A stretch of 51,519 nucleotides of DNA from Bacteroidales bacterium (GCA_031275085.1 JAISPG010000035.1:1-51519), one strand, 5' to 3'; positions 33,517 through 44,217 are shown, numbered from the stretch's first letter. Notes: generated from the sequence alone by a model not told the origin. Program-made: numbers and translations.

Positions 33517-34899
33517 ATGAAGCTGAAATATTTTTTTATAATAGTATTTTGTATTATTTCACTACTTGCTAATTCCCAGAATTCAGAAGAGAACAGTGCC
33601 GAATATTTTATTGAACGAGCAATGTCACACATACAAAATTCACAATTGAACCTTGCATACAGGGATATTTCAGAAGCAATAAAATTAGATCCTGAAAATT
33701 CAAAATATTTCTATTACAGGGCATTTGTCCTTATGAATCTTAATTTTACAGACGAAGCCATTAATGATATAAACATGGCAATAAAACTGGACGATAAAGT
33801 AGCCGATTATTATAATTTAAAATTTTCTCTTCATTCCATAAAAAAAGAATATGTTATTGCAGAAGTCTGTGTATTGAAATCGATCGAATTAAATCCTGAT
33901 GATTATAATGCCTATATGAACCTCGGCGATATGTATTTTCAAATAGGAGCTTATGATGCATTTTGTAATTGTTATAAAAATGCAATAAGTTATATTCCCG
34001 AAGAATCTGAAGAAATACGTAAAGAAGTACAATCAAAATACGTAAAATACTGTAATTCCGACCAGATTGCATATTATTACATAAGATCACTTGCCGAATT
34101 TAACAACAAGGATTATGATAAAAGCCTTGATTTTCTGGATCTGGGCTTAAAATTAAGTCCCGGCAGCCCGGTGTTGCACAATATAAAAGCCTCAGTATTA
34201 CTAGCAAAAAAAGAATACCATTATGCAGCAAGCGAATTTGAAAAATGTATTAAATCAAATAATTTAATTCCCGAAGAAATTATAAAATTTTATAGTATTC
34301 CTGTATCCGGGGAAGAAGCCAGAAATATGGCAGACTCGTATACTGCACAGTCTTACCTGGGGATTTCTATTGTAAAACTACATAATAAGGATTATACAAA
34401 TGCTTTAACATATATAAACAATGCTCTGGATATTGCCGGCAGGATGGATTCTTTCAGCGGGATTGAATATCTGTATATTGTAAAGTCGCTTATATATATG
34501 GGAAATGGAGACCTTAAAACCGCCGATACAGAATTAAGCAAGGCTTTACGTGCAAATCCCGATAATTATATAAATATTCTGAATATAGCAGCTCTGGAAT
34601 TGTTATCATCTTGTAATTATGAGAAAAACTCACTCTGTTTTGAATATCTTGAAAGTCTTAAATCCATAAGAATAATTTTTCCGGATATGCAATTAATCGA
34701 AGGAAAACAAACAAGAATAAAAGAAGCCGCCACTCTTTGCGATAAAGTACTGGAAAAAAAACCGGAAAATCCGTATACTTTTATGATTAAAGCTAAAATA
34801 GCTCAATTGTTGAACGAACCGGAAAGTATTGAATATGTCCAAAAAGCAAAAGAATATGGAATAGAAACGGCATTTGAGGAATTAAAAATTAAGAATTAG
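33517..34899 (+). CDS. Secreted TPR-repeat protein
   Basis: 460 residues. A signal peptide (MKLKYFFIIVFCIISLLANS) is followed by about ten tetratricopeptide units, for example AYRDISEAIKLDPENSKYFY, EAINDINMAIKLDDKVADYY and AYMNLGDMYFQIGAYDAF. A middle stretch (residues ~180-270) is less regular. It is likely a periplasmic scaffold, but no partner or enzyme domain is visible. It has its own promoter and no tight link to the glycosyltransferases downstream. Confidence 0.85.
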   Translation: MKLKYFFIIVFCIISLLANSQNSEENSAEYFIERAMSHIQNSQLNLAYRDISEAIKLDPENSKYFYYRAFVLMNLNFTDEAINDINMAIKLDDKVADYYNLKFSLHSIKKEYVIAEVCVLKSIELNPDDYNAYMNLGDMYFQIGAYDAFCNCYKNAISYIPEESEEIRKEVQSKYVKYCNSDQIAYYYIRSLAEFNNKDYDKSLDFLDLGLKLSPGSPVLHNIKASVLLAKKEYHYAASEFEKCIKSNNLIPEEIIKFYSIPVSGEEARNMADSYTAQSYLGISIVKLHNKDYTNALTYINNALDIAGRMDSFSGIEYLYIVKSLIYMGNGDLKTADTELSKALRANPDNYINILNIAALELLSSCNYEKNSLCFEYLESLKSIRIIFPDMQLIEGKQTRIKEAATLCDKVLEKKPENPYTFMIKAKIAQLLNEPESIEYVQKAKEYGIETAFEELKIKN

Positions 34900-35099
34900 T
34901 TGTCTTGTCCTGAAATAAATTAAAGAAGAGTTTTAGTGAACTTAGTGATTTAGTGGTTCTTTAAATTAAAAGCATCGAAGCCTTCAACGAAGTTAATGAA
35001 AAATGAAACTTAGTGTGTTTAATGTCTCAATGGTTAAAACAAGGTTTTCAATACTTTATAAACTTTCAACCAAGTGCTTGACACTTTTAACTTTTTAAC

Positions 35100-35107
35100 T
35101 AAATTTG
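35100..35107 (+). promoter_or_regulatory. -7 box for the glycosyltransferase pair
   Basis: TAAATTTG, with CTTG 19 nt upstream. It lies after the GTG at 35074, so the ATG at 35122 is the better start of the next gene. Confidence 0.55.
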
Positions 35108-35121
35108 TACAAAATTTTTTC

Positions 35122-36216
35122 ATGAATATTAATTCTGTAAAATATAATTGCCGCTATTTCAAAGGGTACATTCCTTGTAAACCTAATAAGTTATATGAAG
35201 TAACATGCAATAATTGTGAATATTACGAACCGACAGGCAAAAAAATACTTATAATAAAACTCGGAGCAATGGGTGATGTTATAAGAACTACACCTCTTGT
35301 CGTAAAATATAGATCTATATATCCCGATTCCGAAATTTCATGGCTTACTTTATCTCCCGATGTTCTTCCGAAAAATAAAGTCGATAAGATTTATAAATAT
35401 AACGAAACATCTTTATTTATAATAAAAAACACAAAATACGATATAGCCGTAAATCTGGATAAAGATGAAGAAGCCTGTATGTTGCTTGCAGGAATTAATG
35501 CAGTAGAAAAATATGGTTTTACATGGAATGAAGATCATATATGGCCTGCTACGCCAGCTGCAGAACATAAATTAATTACCGGCTTTTTTGATAATTATTC
35601 AAGACTGAACACAAAAAATTATCTGGAAGAAATTTTCGAAATATGCCATCTTACTTTCGGTAAAGAACCATACCTTTTGAATTACAACAAAGAACTATCT
35701 TTAAAATGGACAAATACATTAAAAGAAAAAAGTAACGGAAAAACCATTGTCGGATTAAACACAGGATGTGGCGACAGGTGGCCGACAAGACTATGGGAAA
35801 CGGATTACTGGATTGAATTAATCAAATTGTTGCAAAAAAACAATTTTTTCCCGATGGTTTTAGGTGGTCCTCCTGAAGATTCTTTAAATAAATACCTTTC
35901 GGGAACAACAGGATGTTATTATCCGGGAACATATTCACTGGAAGAGTTCTTTGCAATTACTTCGGCATGTGATATAGTTGTGACACAAGTCTCGATGATG
36001 ATGCATATTGCCACGGCACTGCAAAAGAAAATGGTACTAATGAATAATATCTTCAACAAAAATGAATTTTACCTTTATGAACGAGGAGTGATTGTAGAAC
36101 CTTCTTCGGGTTGCGATTGTTATTACGGCAGCTCATGTAAGCGTAAAGTTCCATGTATGCACGACATAAAACCGGAAGTTATATTTTCTGAAATTTCAAA
36201 ACTGAGTTCCGACTAA
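35122..36216 (+). CDS. GT9-family (heptosyltransferase-like) glycosyltransferase with cysteine clusters
   Basis: 364 residues from ATG 35122. An upstream in-frame GTG at 35074 would place the promoter inside the gene. The GT-B fold resembles LPS heptosyltransferases: KILIIKLGAMGDVIRTTPL (residues 41-59), then GLNTGCGDRWPTRLW and MVLGGPPED. Unusually, C10, C19, C29 and C32 precede the fold and C331, C333, C339 and C345 follow it. These two four-cysteine groups could bind metal together. It is followed 2 nt later by a GT4 gene, and both likely act in LPS core or glycan assembly. Confidence 0.87.
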   Translation: MNINSVKYNCRYFKGYIPCKPNKLYEVTCNNCEYYEPTGKKILIIKLGAMGDVIRTTPLVVKYRSIYPDSEISWLTLSPDVLPKNKVDKIYKYNETSLFIIKNTKYDIAVNLDKDEEACMLLAGINAVEKYGFTWNEDHIWPATPAAEHKLITGFFDNYSRLNTKNYLEEIFEICHLTFGKEPYLLNYNKELSLKWTNTLKEKSNGKTIVGLNTGCGDRWPTRLWETDYWIELIKLLQKNNFFPMVLGGPPEDSLNKYLSGTTGCYYPGTYSLEEFFAITSACDIVVTQVSMMMHIATALQKKMVLMNNIFNKNEFYLYERGVIVEPSSGCDCYYGSSCKRKVPCMHDIKPEVIFSEISKLSSD

Positions 36217-36218
36217 AA

Positions 36219-37343
36219 ATGCAAATAGCTTATTTATCAACTTTTTATCCTTTCAGGGGAGGAATTGCCCAGTTCAATGCTTCACTATACCGTGAATTTC
36301 AGAAAATGGGACATAATGTTGATGCTTTCACTTTCACATGCCAGTATCCGTCTTTCCTTTTTCCGGGCGAGACCCAGTATGTGCAAAAGGGAGATATCGC
36401 TGACATTATTAATTCAGAACGGATATTAAACACTGCAAATCCGTTTACTTATTTGACAGCTTCAAAAAAGATAAAAAAAATAAAGCCTGATCTTCTCCTA
36501 ATGAAATACTGGATGTCGTACTTTGCTCCTTCTTTGGGATATGTTGCAGGAAGTATGAAATCCAAAACAAAAGTGATAACTATTCTGGATAATGTAATAT
36601 CACATGAGAAGCGTTTTTTTGATAAAGCTTTTACAAAATATTTTCTTGATAAAAATGACGGATTTATTGCAATGTCGGAGAAAGTAAAAAATGACCTCTT
36701 ACATTACAAGCCAGATGCCAAGGTAACGCTAATCCCTCATCCGTTATATGACCATTTCGGTAAAATTGTTGACAAAACTGCTGCCAGAAAAGAACTTAAT
36801 ATTGATACCAACAAAAAAACTATTTTATTTTTCGGTTTTATACGTGACTATAAAGGATTGGATCTATTGATAAATGCATTCGGAGAACTTGATAAGTCCT
36901 ATCAGTTAATTATTGCCGGCGAAGTTTACGGTAATTTTGACAAATACGATGAACTGATTTTAAAAAATCCTAATAAAGAGAATATACATAAATATATAAA
37001 ATATATTTCGGATAATGAAGTAAATACATATTTTTCTGCAGCAGATGTATGCATATTACCATATAAGGGAGCAACTCAAAGCGGAATTACCGGAATTTCA
37101 TACCATTTCGAAACTCCCATGATTGCCACTGATGTGGGTGGGCTATCAGAAATAATCCATCATAACAAAACAGGATTTATTGTTGATGCACCTTCATCAA
37201 AAGCAATAACAGAAGGGATTATTGAATATTTTAATAATTGTGATACGGAACTGCTGAAACAAAATATAAGAACTTTGAAAAAAGAGTTATCCTGGGAAAA
37301 TTTTGCAGAACAATTAATTGATTTCTACTATAAATTGAAATAG
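36219..37343 (+). CDS. GT4-family glycosyltransferase
   Basis: A 374-residue GT-B enzyme. It has N-terminal YPFRGGIAQFNASLYREFQ (acceptor side), a C-terminal nucleotide-sugar domain with ILFFGFIRDYKGLDLLINAF, CILPYKGATQSGITGISY, and the EX7E-type region ETPMIATDVGGLSEII. The donor and acceptor are unknown. It sits 2 nt after the GT9 gene. Its stop abuts the convergent MFS gene at 37344, leaving no intergenic space for a terminator. Confidence 0.92.
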   Translation: MQIAYLSTFYPFRGGIAQFNASLYREFQKMGHNVDAFTFTCQYPSFLFPGETQYVQKGDIADIINSERILNTANPFTYLTASKKIKKIKPDLLLMKYWMSYFAPSLGYVAGSMKSKTKVITILDNVISHEKRFFDKAFTKYFLDKNDGFIAMSEKVKNDLLHYKPDAKVTLIPHPLYDHFGKIVDKTAARKELNIDTNKKTILFFGFIRDYKGLDLLINAFGELDKSYQLIIAGEVYGNFDKYDELILKNPNKENIHKYIKYISDNEVNTYFSAADVCILPYKGATQSGITGISYHFETPMIATDVGGLSEIIHHNKTGFIVDAPSSKAITEGIIEYFNNCDTELLKQNIRTLKKELSWENFAEQLIDFYYKLK

Positions 37344-38525
37344 CTATTGTTTATTTTTTAAATAAGGAATAAATATAGTAAAAGCAATAGCTCCGAAAAC
37401 TATAATAAAAATCCCTGATAATAAAAATGCCTGGTTTATAGAATAAACATCTGTATACCAACCAATAAACGGGGCAACCACGGCAAAAATCAACCTGATC
37501 GCCAGGTTCCTTATTGAAAGTACTGTTGCTCTGACATTCGGTTCACACAATTCATTTATATAATTCTTAAGCACAGGAGTAGCAACCCCTCTTATAAAAT
37601 AAAACAACCATATTGCAATAAAGACAATTACAGAAGTTGTTAATCCAAGTAAAATATAAACTCCGCCTGTCACCAAAAGTATAATGAAAACAGTTGTACG
37701 TTTGCCAAAAGTTCTTTCAAATTTATAAGCAAAAATTGTTGATATTCCCACGGTTAAATTCAATACAGACCAGGAAATACCGATCTGATATTCCGAAAAA
37801 TTATGTACACCGGCAAGGTATGCTTGCAGTATCCACGCCATAGTAAGTGTTGCACATCCCACAATTGCAGAAAATAATATATTTACAAATAATTCTCTGG
37901 ACTTGTATAAGCATAATTTTACAATATTTATTATATTTTTAAAGCGTATTACCTGTTCTTTTGTGTAAAGTTTAGGTTCTACCGTAAATATTGCAGCCGG
38001 TATCGCTATAGCTGCTATAGCTGTTTGCCAGTGAAAAGGAGTACGTAAACTTATTTCTGCCAAAAATCCTCCGACGACAGCAGCAATTGTTTCCGAAAAG
38101 TTTCCTATCGAAAGTATTTGACCTTCATACTTTACATATTGGTTTTCTTTTCCTGCAAGTTTCAACGAATCGTATAATAAAGCAGAATCACTTCCGCTGA
38201 TAAAACTTTGTCCGGTTCCAAGTATTAATTGAGCAGTAAGGAAACCGTAAAATCCTGTTGAATTACTGTAAACAAAAAAACCTATTGTTCCAAGTACCGA
38301 TCCAAGTATAAGAGTATTTCGTCTTCCCCATACGTCAGAAAGGTAACCACTGGGTATTTCCAATAAAATAATTGCAATAGAATAAATTGATTGTAAAGTT
38401 AATATTTCCTTCATTCCTAATCCGTTATCCTGAAAAAACAATACTACTATAGGCATGTAGACCATGAACCATTTGGCAATTTTTATCAGGTAAAGGGAAT
38501 ATATATTTCTTTTGTAAGGAAACAT
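37344..38525 (-). CDS. MFS transporter
   Basis: 393 residues from the ATG at 38525 (MFPYKRNIYSLYLIKIAKW). The longer ORF to 38579 is rejected because the -7 box at 38541-38548 would lie inside it. It has twelve predicted helices with an MFS loop 2-3 signature (GYLSDVWGRRNTLILG) and a hydrophilic centre. The family exports drugs or metabolites; the substrate cannot be read. Confidence 0.9.
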   Translation of the reverse strand: MFPYKRNIYSLYLIKIAKWFMVYMPIVVLFFQDNGLGMKEILTLQSIYSIAIILLEIPSGYLSDVWGRRNTLILGSVLGTIGFFVYSNSTGFYGFLTAQLILGTGQSFISGSDSALLYDSLKLAGKENQYVKYEGQILSIGNFSETIAAVVGGFLAEISLRTPFHWQTAIAAIAIPAAIFTVEPKLYTKEQVIRFKNIINIVKLCLYKSRELFVNILFSAIVGCATLTMAWILQAYLAGVHNFSEYQIGISWSVLNLTVGISTIFAYKFERTFGKRTTVFIILLVTGGVYILLGLTTSVIVFIAIWLFYFIRGVATPVLKNYINELCEPNVRATVLSIRNLAIRLIFAVVAPFIGWYTDVYSINQAFLLSGIFIIVFGAIAFTIFIPYLKNKQ

Positions 38526-38540
38526 TAAAAAAATTTGTGA

Positions 38541-38548
38541 CAAAGATA
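38541..38548 (-). promoter_or_regulatory. -7 box; decides the MFS start
   Basis: The reverse complement is TATCTTTG, 15 nt before the ATG at 38525. Confidence 0.55.
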
Positions 38549-38744
38549 ATAGTTTTATCTTTTGCAACTTTGCCGGCACAAACTTTATAAAATAAAAACG
38601 GTATAGATTTTGAGGGTTAAATATTGTATTCTTTTTTTAAAACATGAACTGCTATGGACAAAAAACTGAAAACTCAGAATAATTTTAATAAAACACGAAA
38701 ATCATTGAATAAAGCCATATGATTTAACCGTAAAAAAATTGAAT

Positions 38745-39089
38745 ATGGAACAAGTTGACAAATATATTAGCTGGGGCGATTTCACAAAAATTGAAATTCG
38801 TGTCGGAACTATTACACATGCAGAAGTCTTCGAAGAAGCATTGAAACCAGCTTATAAGGTTACAGTCGATTTTGGCGAATTTGGAATATGCAAGAGTTCT
38901 GCTCAAATAACGAAACTGTACAAGCCGAATGAACTTATAGGAAAACAAGTCGTTGCCGTGACTAATTTTCCACCCAAGCAAATTGCCAATATCCAAAGTA
39001 ACTGTTTGATTCTTGGGGCAGTGAACAATAATGAAGTAACTTTGCTTACAACAGATTTACCTGTAAAAAACGGACTAAGAATAGGCTAA
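38745..39089 (+). CDS. csaA: CsaA-like tRNA-binding-domain protein
   Basis: 114 residues from ATG 38745 (an in-frame TTG at 38739 is less likely). It is a single OB-fold EMAP/tRNA-binding domain: DFTKIEIRVGTITHAEVFEEALKP, then KSSAQITKLYKPNELIGKQVVAVTNFPP and GLRIG at the end. It is normal length for CsaA, a small homodimeric protein reported to have chaperone-like and tRNA-binding activity. It is monocistronic as far as can be seen. Confidence 0.92.
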   Translation: MEQVDKYISWGDFTKIEIRVGTITHAEVFEEALKPAYKVTVDFGEFGICKSSAQITKLYKPNELIGKQVVAVTNFPPKQIANIQSNCLILGAVNNNEVTLLTTDLPVKNGLRIG

Positions 39090-39220
39090 TTCCCAGTCAC
39101 TAACAGGCATATTAATAATCATTAAATAATAAACATGCATATTTTTATGTAAAATCCGTTATTTTCAACATACAGCTATTTAACATAAAGAAAATAATAT
39201 AAATTTTAATAAAGTATTTA

Positions 39221-39228
39221 TAACTTTG
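39221..39228 (+). promoter_or_regulatory. -7 box for lipid kinase
   Basis: TAACTTTG, 29 nt before the GTG start at 39258. Confidence 0.5.
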
Positions 39229-39257
39229 TACATTGAATTAATCCTTAAAAATTTTTA

Positions 39258-40139
39258 GTGGAGAATAAGATTATTTTCATATTGAATCCGATCAGCGGCT
39301 TTCGTAAATTCAGGAGAAGCCGAATACGTTCCGAGATATTAAAGGAAATACGTTGCGGAAATATTAATGGAGAAATAAGATATTCAAACTATGCCGGGCA
39401 CACATCCGAAATAGCGAAAGAAGCTGTTGAAGAAGGTTGTAAATATGTTGTTGTTGCCGGTGGAGACGGAAGCATTAATGAAGTTGCAAGAGCATTAACC
39501 AATACTGATGTCGCACTTGGAATTATTCCGGCAGGTTCAGGAAACGGACTTGCTCATCATATAAAAATGCCTTTTAATATAAAAAAGTGTCTTAAAATCA
39601 TAAAAAAAAGGAATCTGAAACAAGCTGACATCATAGAAGTCAACGGAAAATATGCAGCTTCTATTGCTGGTATAGGCTTTGATGCAATTGTAGCAGAACG
39701 TTATTCAAAAGAAAAAAACAGAGGTTTTATTTCATATGTTCAGGCTGCTGTTTTAGAATATTTCAATTATAAACCGGAGCCCGTAAAAATAGTAACTGAT
39801 GAACTTAAAATAAGTGAATCTATATTTTTTATGGTGTTGGCTAATTCAAACCAGTTTGGTTATAATTTCAGAATAGCTCCGCGTGCCGATTTATTCGACG
39901 GATATATGGATGTTGTCATTGTAAAAAATGTTCCGCTTATTGCAGCTCCGCTTTCTTCAATCCAGGTTTTTACCGGACATGCCAACAAAAGTCTTTATAT
40001 CAGTTCATTCAAAACAAAAAAAATTAAAATAACACGTGAAAACAGCGGAATCATAAATATTGACGGGGATCCTCATAATACAGGAGAAACAATTGAAGCA
40101 ACAGTTCTTGAAAAAGCGCTATGGATCATTACACCTTAA
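39258..40139 (+). CDS. Diacylglycerol kinase-family lipid kinase (YegS-like), GTG start
   Basis: 293 residues from GTG 39258 (M-E-N-K-I-I-F). The DAGK catalytic fold shows NPISGFRKFRRSRIR, the VVAGGDGSINEVARAL nucleotide loop, IIPAGSGNGLAHHIKMP, and a C-terminal region with RADLFDGYMDVVIV and IINIDGD. It phosphorylates diacylglycerol, ceramide or a related lipid. No in-frame ATG lies before the GGDGS loop, so the GTG is required. Confidence 0.93.
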   Translation: MENKIIFILNPISGFRKFRRSRIRSEILKEIRCGNINGEIRYSNYAGHTSEIAKEAVEEGCKYVVVAGGDGSINEVARALTNTDVALGIIPAGSGNGLAHHIKMPFNIKKCLKIIKKRNLKQADIIEVNGKYAASIAGIGFDAIVAERYSKEKNRGFISYVQAAVLEYFNYKPEPVKIVTDELKISESIFFMVLANSNQFGYNFRIAPRADLFDGYMDVVIVKNVPLIAAPLSSIQVFTGHANKSLYISSFKTKKIKITRENSGIINIDGDPHNTGETIEATVLEKALWIITP

Positions 40140-40210
40140 AAATTATAAATTTCTTTTAAATATAATATTAAATTTTCCGTATACCAGATAACTAATAATT
40201 AAACCTGACT

Positions 40211-41260
40211 TCACCGGTTATTATTAAAATCTTCAATAATCCCTTCTGTTATCCAGTTAGCCAAAGCCTGCCTGTTATTATGGTCCAAAAAACGTTTACG
40301 ATCCCTTTCATTCTGAATATTTCCCAGTTCTATGAGAATTGCCGGCGGCGAAACTTTTCTTATAACATACAAATCACGTGCGGTAACTGTTCCTATATAG
40401 CCTCTGTTAGGTTGATGCTTTGCATATTTTTCTGAAAAAATTTTCTGAATGGCTTCGGCAAACTTCTGTCCTAATACACTTTTTTCACAATGATAAAAAA
40501 ATACATCCAGCCTGGTCCCATTACTTCTGGAATCAAGATGAATATCCAGAACCCTCTGATATTTTATATCCTTATTTTCCTTATATAAAATATTTATTGC
40601 ATCAGCCCTTTGTTTTAACCTTTCTGTCTGATTTCGGGGAATTTCAAGATCCGGATAACAATATTCATCATAATCCAGTTTTAAATACCTGTCATCACGG
40701 ATACTATCATTAGGATCATTTATTATCATATAAACCTTTCCGCTATGTTCTTCGATATTTTTAGCAATACGCAGGCAAATATCATAAGCATATTCATCTT
40801 CACTTATTGTATGTCCGTCAACTACAGCTACAGCTCCGGGATCCGGTCCTCCATGGCCGCTTACCAGATAAATCAAAGCTCCTTCCAACTTATTGTCTAC
40901 TATAGTATCCGTAAACTGAAGACCTGTTTTAATAACAACAGAATCACAAAAAGAATATACACTATCCGAAACTATTGAATCGGTCAAAACATCTATTTCC
41001 TCCTGCCCCGTACCTGACAGTTTAGGCAGTATATAAACCTCACCATGTATCAGGCTGTCGTCATCCTTTATTTTATCCCTGTTCAATTCCAGAAAAATAT
41101 TATAATAGTCTTTTGCAGAATATCCGTTTTCACGAAGTATCTTGTATATCCCGTCACCTTTACCTGCAACTACGGTCTTAACGGTATCCTTGCTCTGGGA
41201 ATAAGCACAGGAACACGAAAACAACAAAAAAATAAGAATTACATGTTTAATTCGTTCCAT
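40211..41260 (-). CDS. N-acetylmuramoyl-L-alanine amidase (Amidase_3)
   Basis: 349 residues. A signal peptide with a possible lipobox (LFSC, residues 13-16) is followed by a LysM-like segment (~residues 35-80, GDGIYKILRENGYSAKDYY) and the catalytic Amidase_3 domain from ~128. Zn ligands are H136 (SGHGGPDPGA), a Glu in ISEDEYAYD (~154-156) and H241 (LDIHLDSRSNG). The catalytic Glu is in PPAILIELGNIQN (~316). The usual DPGHGG reads VSGHGG here. The protein cleaves the glycan-peptide bond in murein. A -7 box is at 41268-41275, so it is nearly leaderless. Confidence 0.9.
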   Translation of the reverse strand: MERIKHVILIFLLFSCSCAYSQSKDTVKTVVAGKGDGIYKILRENGYSAKDYYNIFLELNRDKIKDDDSLIHGEVYILPKLSGTGQEEIDVLTDSIVSDSVYSFCDSVVIKTGLQFTDTIVDNKLEGALIYLVSGHGGPDPGAVAVVDGHTISEDEYAYDICLRIAKNIEEHSGKVYMIINDPNDSIRDDRYLKLDYDEYCYPDLEIPRNQTERLKQRADAINILYKENKDIKYQRVLDIHLDSRSNGTRLDVFFYHCEKSVLGQKFAEAIQKIFSEKYAKHQPNRGYIGTVTARDLYVIRKVSPPAILIELGNIQNERDRKRFLDHNNRQALANWITEGIIEDFNNNR

Positions 41261-41267
41261 CCGGCAA

Positions 41268-41275
41268 CAAAAATA
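41268..41275 (-). promoter_or_regulatory. -7 box for the amidase
   Basis: The reverse complement is TATTTTTG, only 7 nt before the ATG at 41260. Confidence 0.45.
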
Positions 41276-41431
41276 TTAAACATTTTAAGAATTTTCAAGT
41301 TAAAAGTCCGGAAACAAAAAATAATGAAATAAAATACTAGTGACTGGTCATATTAAGTTTGATTACATATATAACCCTGCTAAAATTAACACAGAAATAT
41401 TAAATTATTTCATTATGTGCTAAAAATTTGC

Positions 41432-41439
41432 TATTTTTG
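41432..41439 (+). promoter_or_regulatory. -7 box for thrS-infC-rpmI-rplT
   Basis: TATTTTTG, 15 nt before ATG 41455. An in-frame TTG at 41428 would place this box inside the gene, so 41455 is taken as the start. Confidence 0.5.
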
Positions 41440-41454
41440 CAAAAAAATTTAATT

Positions 41455-43392
41455 ATGATAAAAATAACATTACCGGATGGTGCCGTAAAAGAATTTAACA
41501 AAGGCGTAACCGGCATGGAAATAGCCGAAGGGATAAGTCCGCGCCTAGCAAAGGAAGTTCTGTCGATTAGTGTAAACGGAGATGTTATTGACTTAACGCG
41601 ACCGATATATACTGATTCACATATAAAATTACATAAATTTGAAGATACTGAAGGGAAACTGGCTTTCTGGCATACTTCTGCCCACGTTCTGGCAGAAGCT
41701 ATAGAAAGTTTATTTCCGGGAACAAAATTCGGAATTGGTCCTGCTATAGAAAACGGGTTTTATTATGACATAGAATTACCTGAAGGAAGAGCATTATCTG
41801 AAAATGACTTCAAAGCTATCGACAAAAAAATGGCAGAAATATGCCAGAAGAATGAAAAAATTATCAGGAAAGATATAAGTAAAGCCGAAGCTTTAAAATA
41901 TTTTGAAGAAAAAGGTGATGAGTATAAAATTGAACTGATATCTGAACTTGAAGACGGAACTATCACATTATATACACAGGGAAATTTTACTGATCTGTGT
42001 AGAGGACCTCATCTTCCTTCAACTGGATATATTAAAGCAATTCAGGTATTAAGCCTTGCAGGAGCATACTGGCGTGGAGATGAGACCAGAAAACAACTCA
42101 CCAGGGTTTATGGTATCAGTTTTCCAAAACAAAAAATGCTTGAAGAATATCTTCTGATGCTTGAAGAAGCAAAAAAACGCGATCACCGTAAATTAGGAAA
42201 AGAACTTGAAATATTTGCTTTTTCACAAAAAGTCGGAATGGGAATGGCATTATGGTTACCGCAGGGAACAGTGCTAAGAGACAGGCTGGAATCGTGGCTC
42301 TCCTCCGAACTCAAAAAACGTGATCACGAAATGGTTAAAACTCCTCATATAGGACATGTAGATCTTTATAAAACTTCCGGTCACTTTGAAAAATATGGTA
42401 AAGATTCTTTCCAGCCTATTCAGACACCCCAGGAAGGAGAAGCATTCATGCTTAAACCTATGAACTGCCCTCATCATGTGGAAATATTCAAAACAAAGCA
42501 GTTTTCTTATCGTGATCTACCATACCGAATGGCAGAATTCGGAACAGTATACAGATATGAACAACATGGAGAATTACACGGATTAACAAGAGTAAGAGCA
42601 TTTACACAGGATGATGCACATATATTCTGCCGTCCCGACCAGGTTAAAGATGAATTTAAAAAGATCATCGAACTTATAATGTATGTATATAAAGTTGTAG
42701 GATTTAATGAATATAAAGCTCAAATATCATTAAGAGACCCTGAAGACAATACCAAATACATCGGTTCCGATGAAAATTGGGCAAAAGCAGAACAGGCAAT
42801 ACAGGAAGCAGCACAGGAAATGGGGCTGGAAACAACTGTAGAGCTTGGAGAAGCAGCTTTTTACGGGCCAAAACTGGATTTTATAATTAAAGACGCATTA
42901 GGAAGAAACTGGCAATTAGGAACAATACAAGTCGACTACAATCTTCCTGAAAGGTTCCAGCTCGAATACAAAGGAGCAGACAATGAAACACACAGGCCTA
43001 TCATGTTGCACCGTGCAATATTCGGTTCTATAGAAAGGTTTATTGCTGTACTTATTGAACATACTGCAGGAAAATTCCCGCTATGGTTAACTCCCGACCA
43101 GGTTTCATTACTGCCAATTAGTGAAAAATTTAACGATTATGCAAAAAAAGTTTTAGATTTACTAAAAAATTACGATATTCGCGGCAAAATTGATGACAGA
43201 AACGAAAAAATAGGAAGAAAAATACGGGATAACGAACTTAAAAGAATTCCTTATCTATTGATAATAGGCGAAAAAGAACAGGAAACAAACACCATTTCAG
43301 TTCGTCGTCAGGGGCAAGGTGATTTAGGTTCCATGAGTATAGAAGGATTTGCAGAAGTAATAAATAACGAAATAAAAAATACATTTAATTAA
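41455..43392 (+). CDS. thrS: Threonyl-tRNA synthetase
   Basis: A 645-residue class II synthetase charging tRNA-Thr. It has an N-terminal TGS domain (residues ~1-60), an editing domain with [10 protein letters not shown], and a catalytic core with [32 protein letters not shown] and [15 protein letters not shown]. Zn ligands are Cys in NCPHH plus two His (DDAHIF and LHRAIFGS). A C-terminal anticodon-binding domain starts at [15 protein letters not shown]. No T-box leader is seen; only a 15-nt gap separates promoter and ATG. It heads the infC-rpmI-rplT operon. Confidence 0.98.
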   Translation: MIKITLPDGAVKEFNKGVTGMEIAEGISPRLAKEVLSISVNGDVIDLTRPIYTDSHIKLHKFEDTEGKLAFWHTSAHVLAEAIESLFPGTKFGIGPAIENGFYYDIELPEGRALSENDFKAIDKKMAEICQKNEKIIRKDISKAEALKYFEEKGDEYKIELISELEDGTITLYTQGNFTDLCRGPHLPSTGYIKAIQVLSLAGAYWRGDETRKQLTRVYGISFPKQKMLEEYLLMLEEAKKRDHRKLGKELEIFAFSQKVGMGMALWLPQGTVLRDRLESWLSSELKKRDHEMVKTPHIGHVDLYKTSGHFEKYGKDSFQPIQTPQEGEAFMLKPMNCPHHVEIFKTKQFSYRDLPYRMAEFGTVYRYEQHGELHGLTRVRAFTQDDAHIFCRPDQVKDEFKKIIELIMYVYKVVGFNEYKAQISLRDPEDNTKYIGSDENWAKAEQAIQEAAQEMGLETTVELGEAAFYGPKLDFIIKDALGRNWQLGTIQVDYNLPERFQLEYKGADNETHRPIMLHRAIFGSIERFIAVLIEHTAGKFPLWLTPDQVSLLPISEKFNDYAKKVLDLLKNYDIRGKIDDRNEKIGRKIRDNELKRIPYLLIIGEKEQETNTISVRRQGQGDLGSMSIEGFAEVINNEIKNTFN

Positions 43393-43425
43393 AAGGAGGT
43401 CAAAGTTATAGTATACAAAGGAAAA

Positions 43426-43962
43426 ATGGCTAGAGACAATAAAGCTGACGAGCATAAAATTAATAGGTATATTCGTGCTCCATTCGTGCGCCTGGTTGGC
43501 GATAATATTGACAACCCCGGGATTTTAAGTTTGAGAGAAGCTCTGGATCTTGCAGAGAAAATGGAACTTGATCTGGTAGAGATTTCTCCAAATGCAGAAC
43601 CACCGGTTGTTAAAATAATTGATTATCAAAAATTTTTGTATCAGCAAAAAAAGAAACAAAAAGAATTGCAGACAAAAGCTCAGAAAGTAGTAGTTAAAGA
43701 AATCCGTTTTGGTCCTAATACTGATGATCACGACTATAACTTTAAACTGAAACATGCCCAAAAATTTCTTGAAGAAGGTCATAAAGTAAAAGCTTTTGTA
43801 TTCTTTAAAGGACGTTCAATTTTATACAAAGAACAAGGCGAAATTTTATTATTAAAACTTGCCCAGGATCTTGAAGAATACGGTAAAATTGACCAACTTC
43901 CAAAACTTGAAGGAAAAAAAATGCAAATATTAATATCACCAAAAACAGGTAAGAAAAAATAA
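43426..43962 (+). CDS. infC: Translation initiation factor IF-3
   Basis: 178 residues. The N-terminal domain ([16 protein letters not shown]) and linker lead to the C-terminal domain ([20 protein letters not shown], then [10 protein letters not shown]). It binds 16S rRNA in the 30S subunit. It starts at ATG 43426, 33 nt after thrS. The spacer contains AAAGGAGGT, one of the few purine-rich SD-like runs in the window. Confidence 0.98.
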   Translation: MARDNKADEHKINRYIRAPFVRLVGDNIDNPGILSLREALDLAEKMELDLVEISPNAEPPVVKIIDYQKFLYQQKKKQKELQTKAQKVVVKEIRFGPNTDDHDYNFKLKHAQKFLEEGHKVKAFVFFKGRSILYKEQGEILLLKLAQDLEEYGKIDQLPKLEGKKMQILISPKTGKKK

Positions 43963-43983
43963 TAACTTAAAAAATTTAGAGAG

Positions 43984-44181
43984 ATGCCAAAAATGAAAAC
44001 TAAATCCGGAGCTAAAAAGAGATTCGTTTTAACCGGAAGTGGAAAAATAAAAAGAAAACACGCTTATAAAAGTCATATTCTTACAAAAAAATCCACAAAA
44101 CGTAAAAGAAATTTAACTCATTTTACAACTGTAGCAGAAAGTGACGAAAGAAATGTTAAGCTACTTTTAGGAATGAAATAA
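43984..44181 (+). CDS. rpmI: 50S ribosomal protein L35
   Basis: A 65-residue basic protein ([40 protein letters not shown]). It has the canonical size and order between infC and rplT. Confidence 0.98.
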   Translation: MPKMKTKSGAKKRFVLTGSGKIKRKHAYKSHILTKKSTKRKRNLTHFTTVAESDERNVKLLLGMK

Positions 44182-44217
44182 AAACAGAAAGTTTAAAAAG
44201 TTTATTAATCAGAGTGA

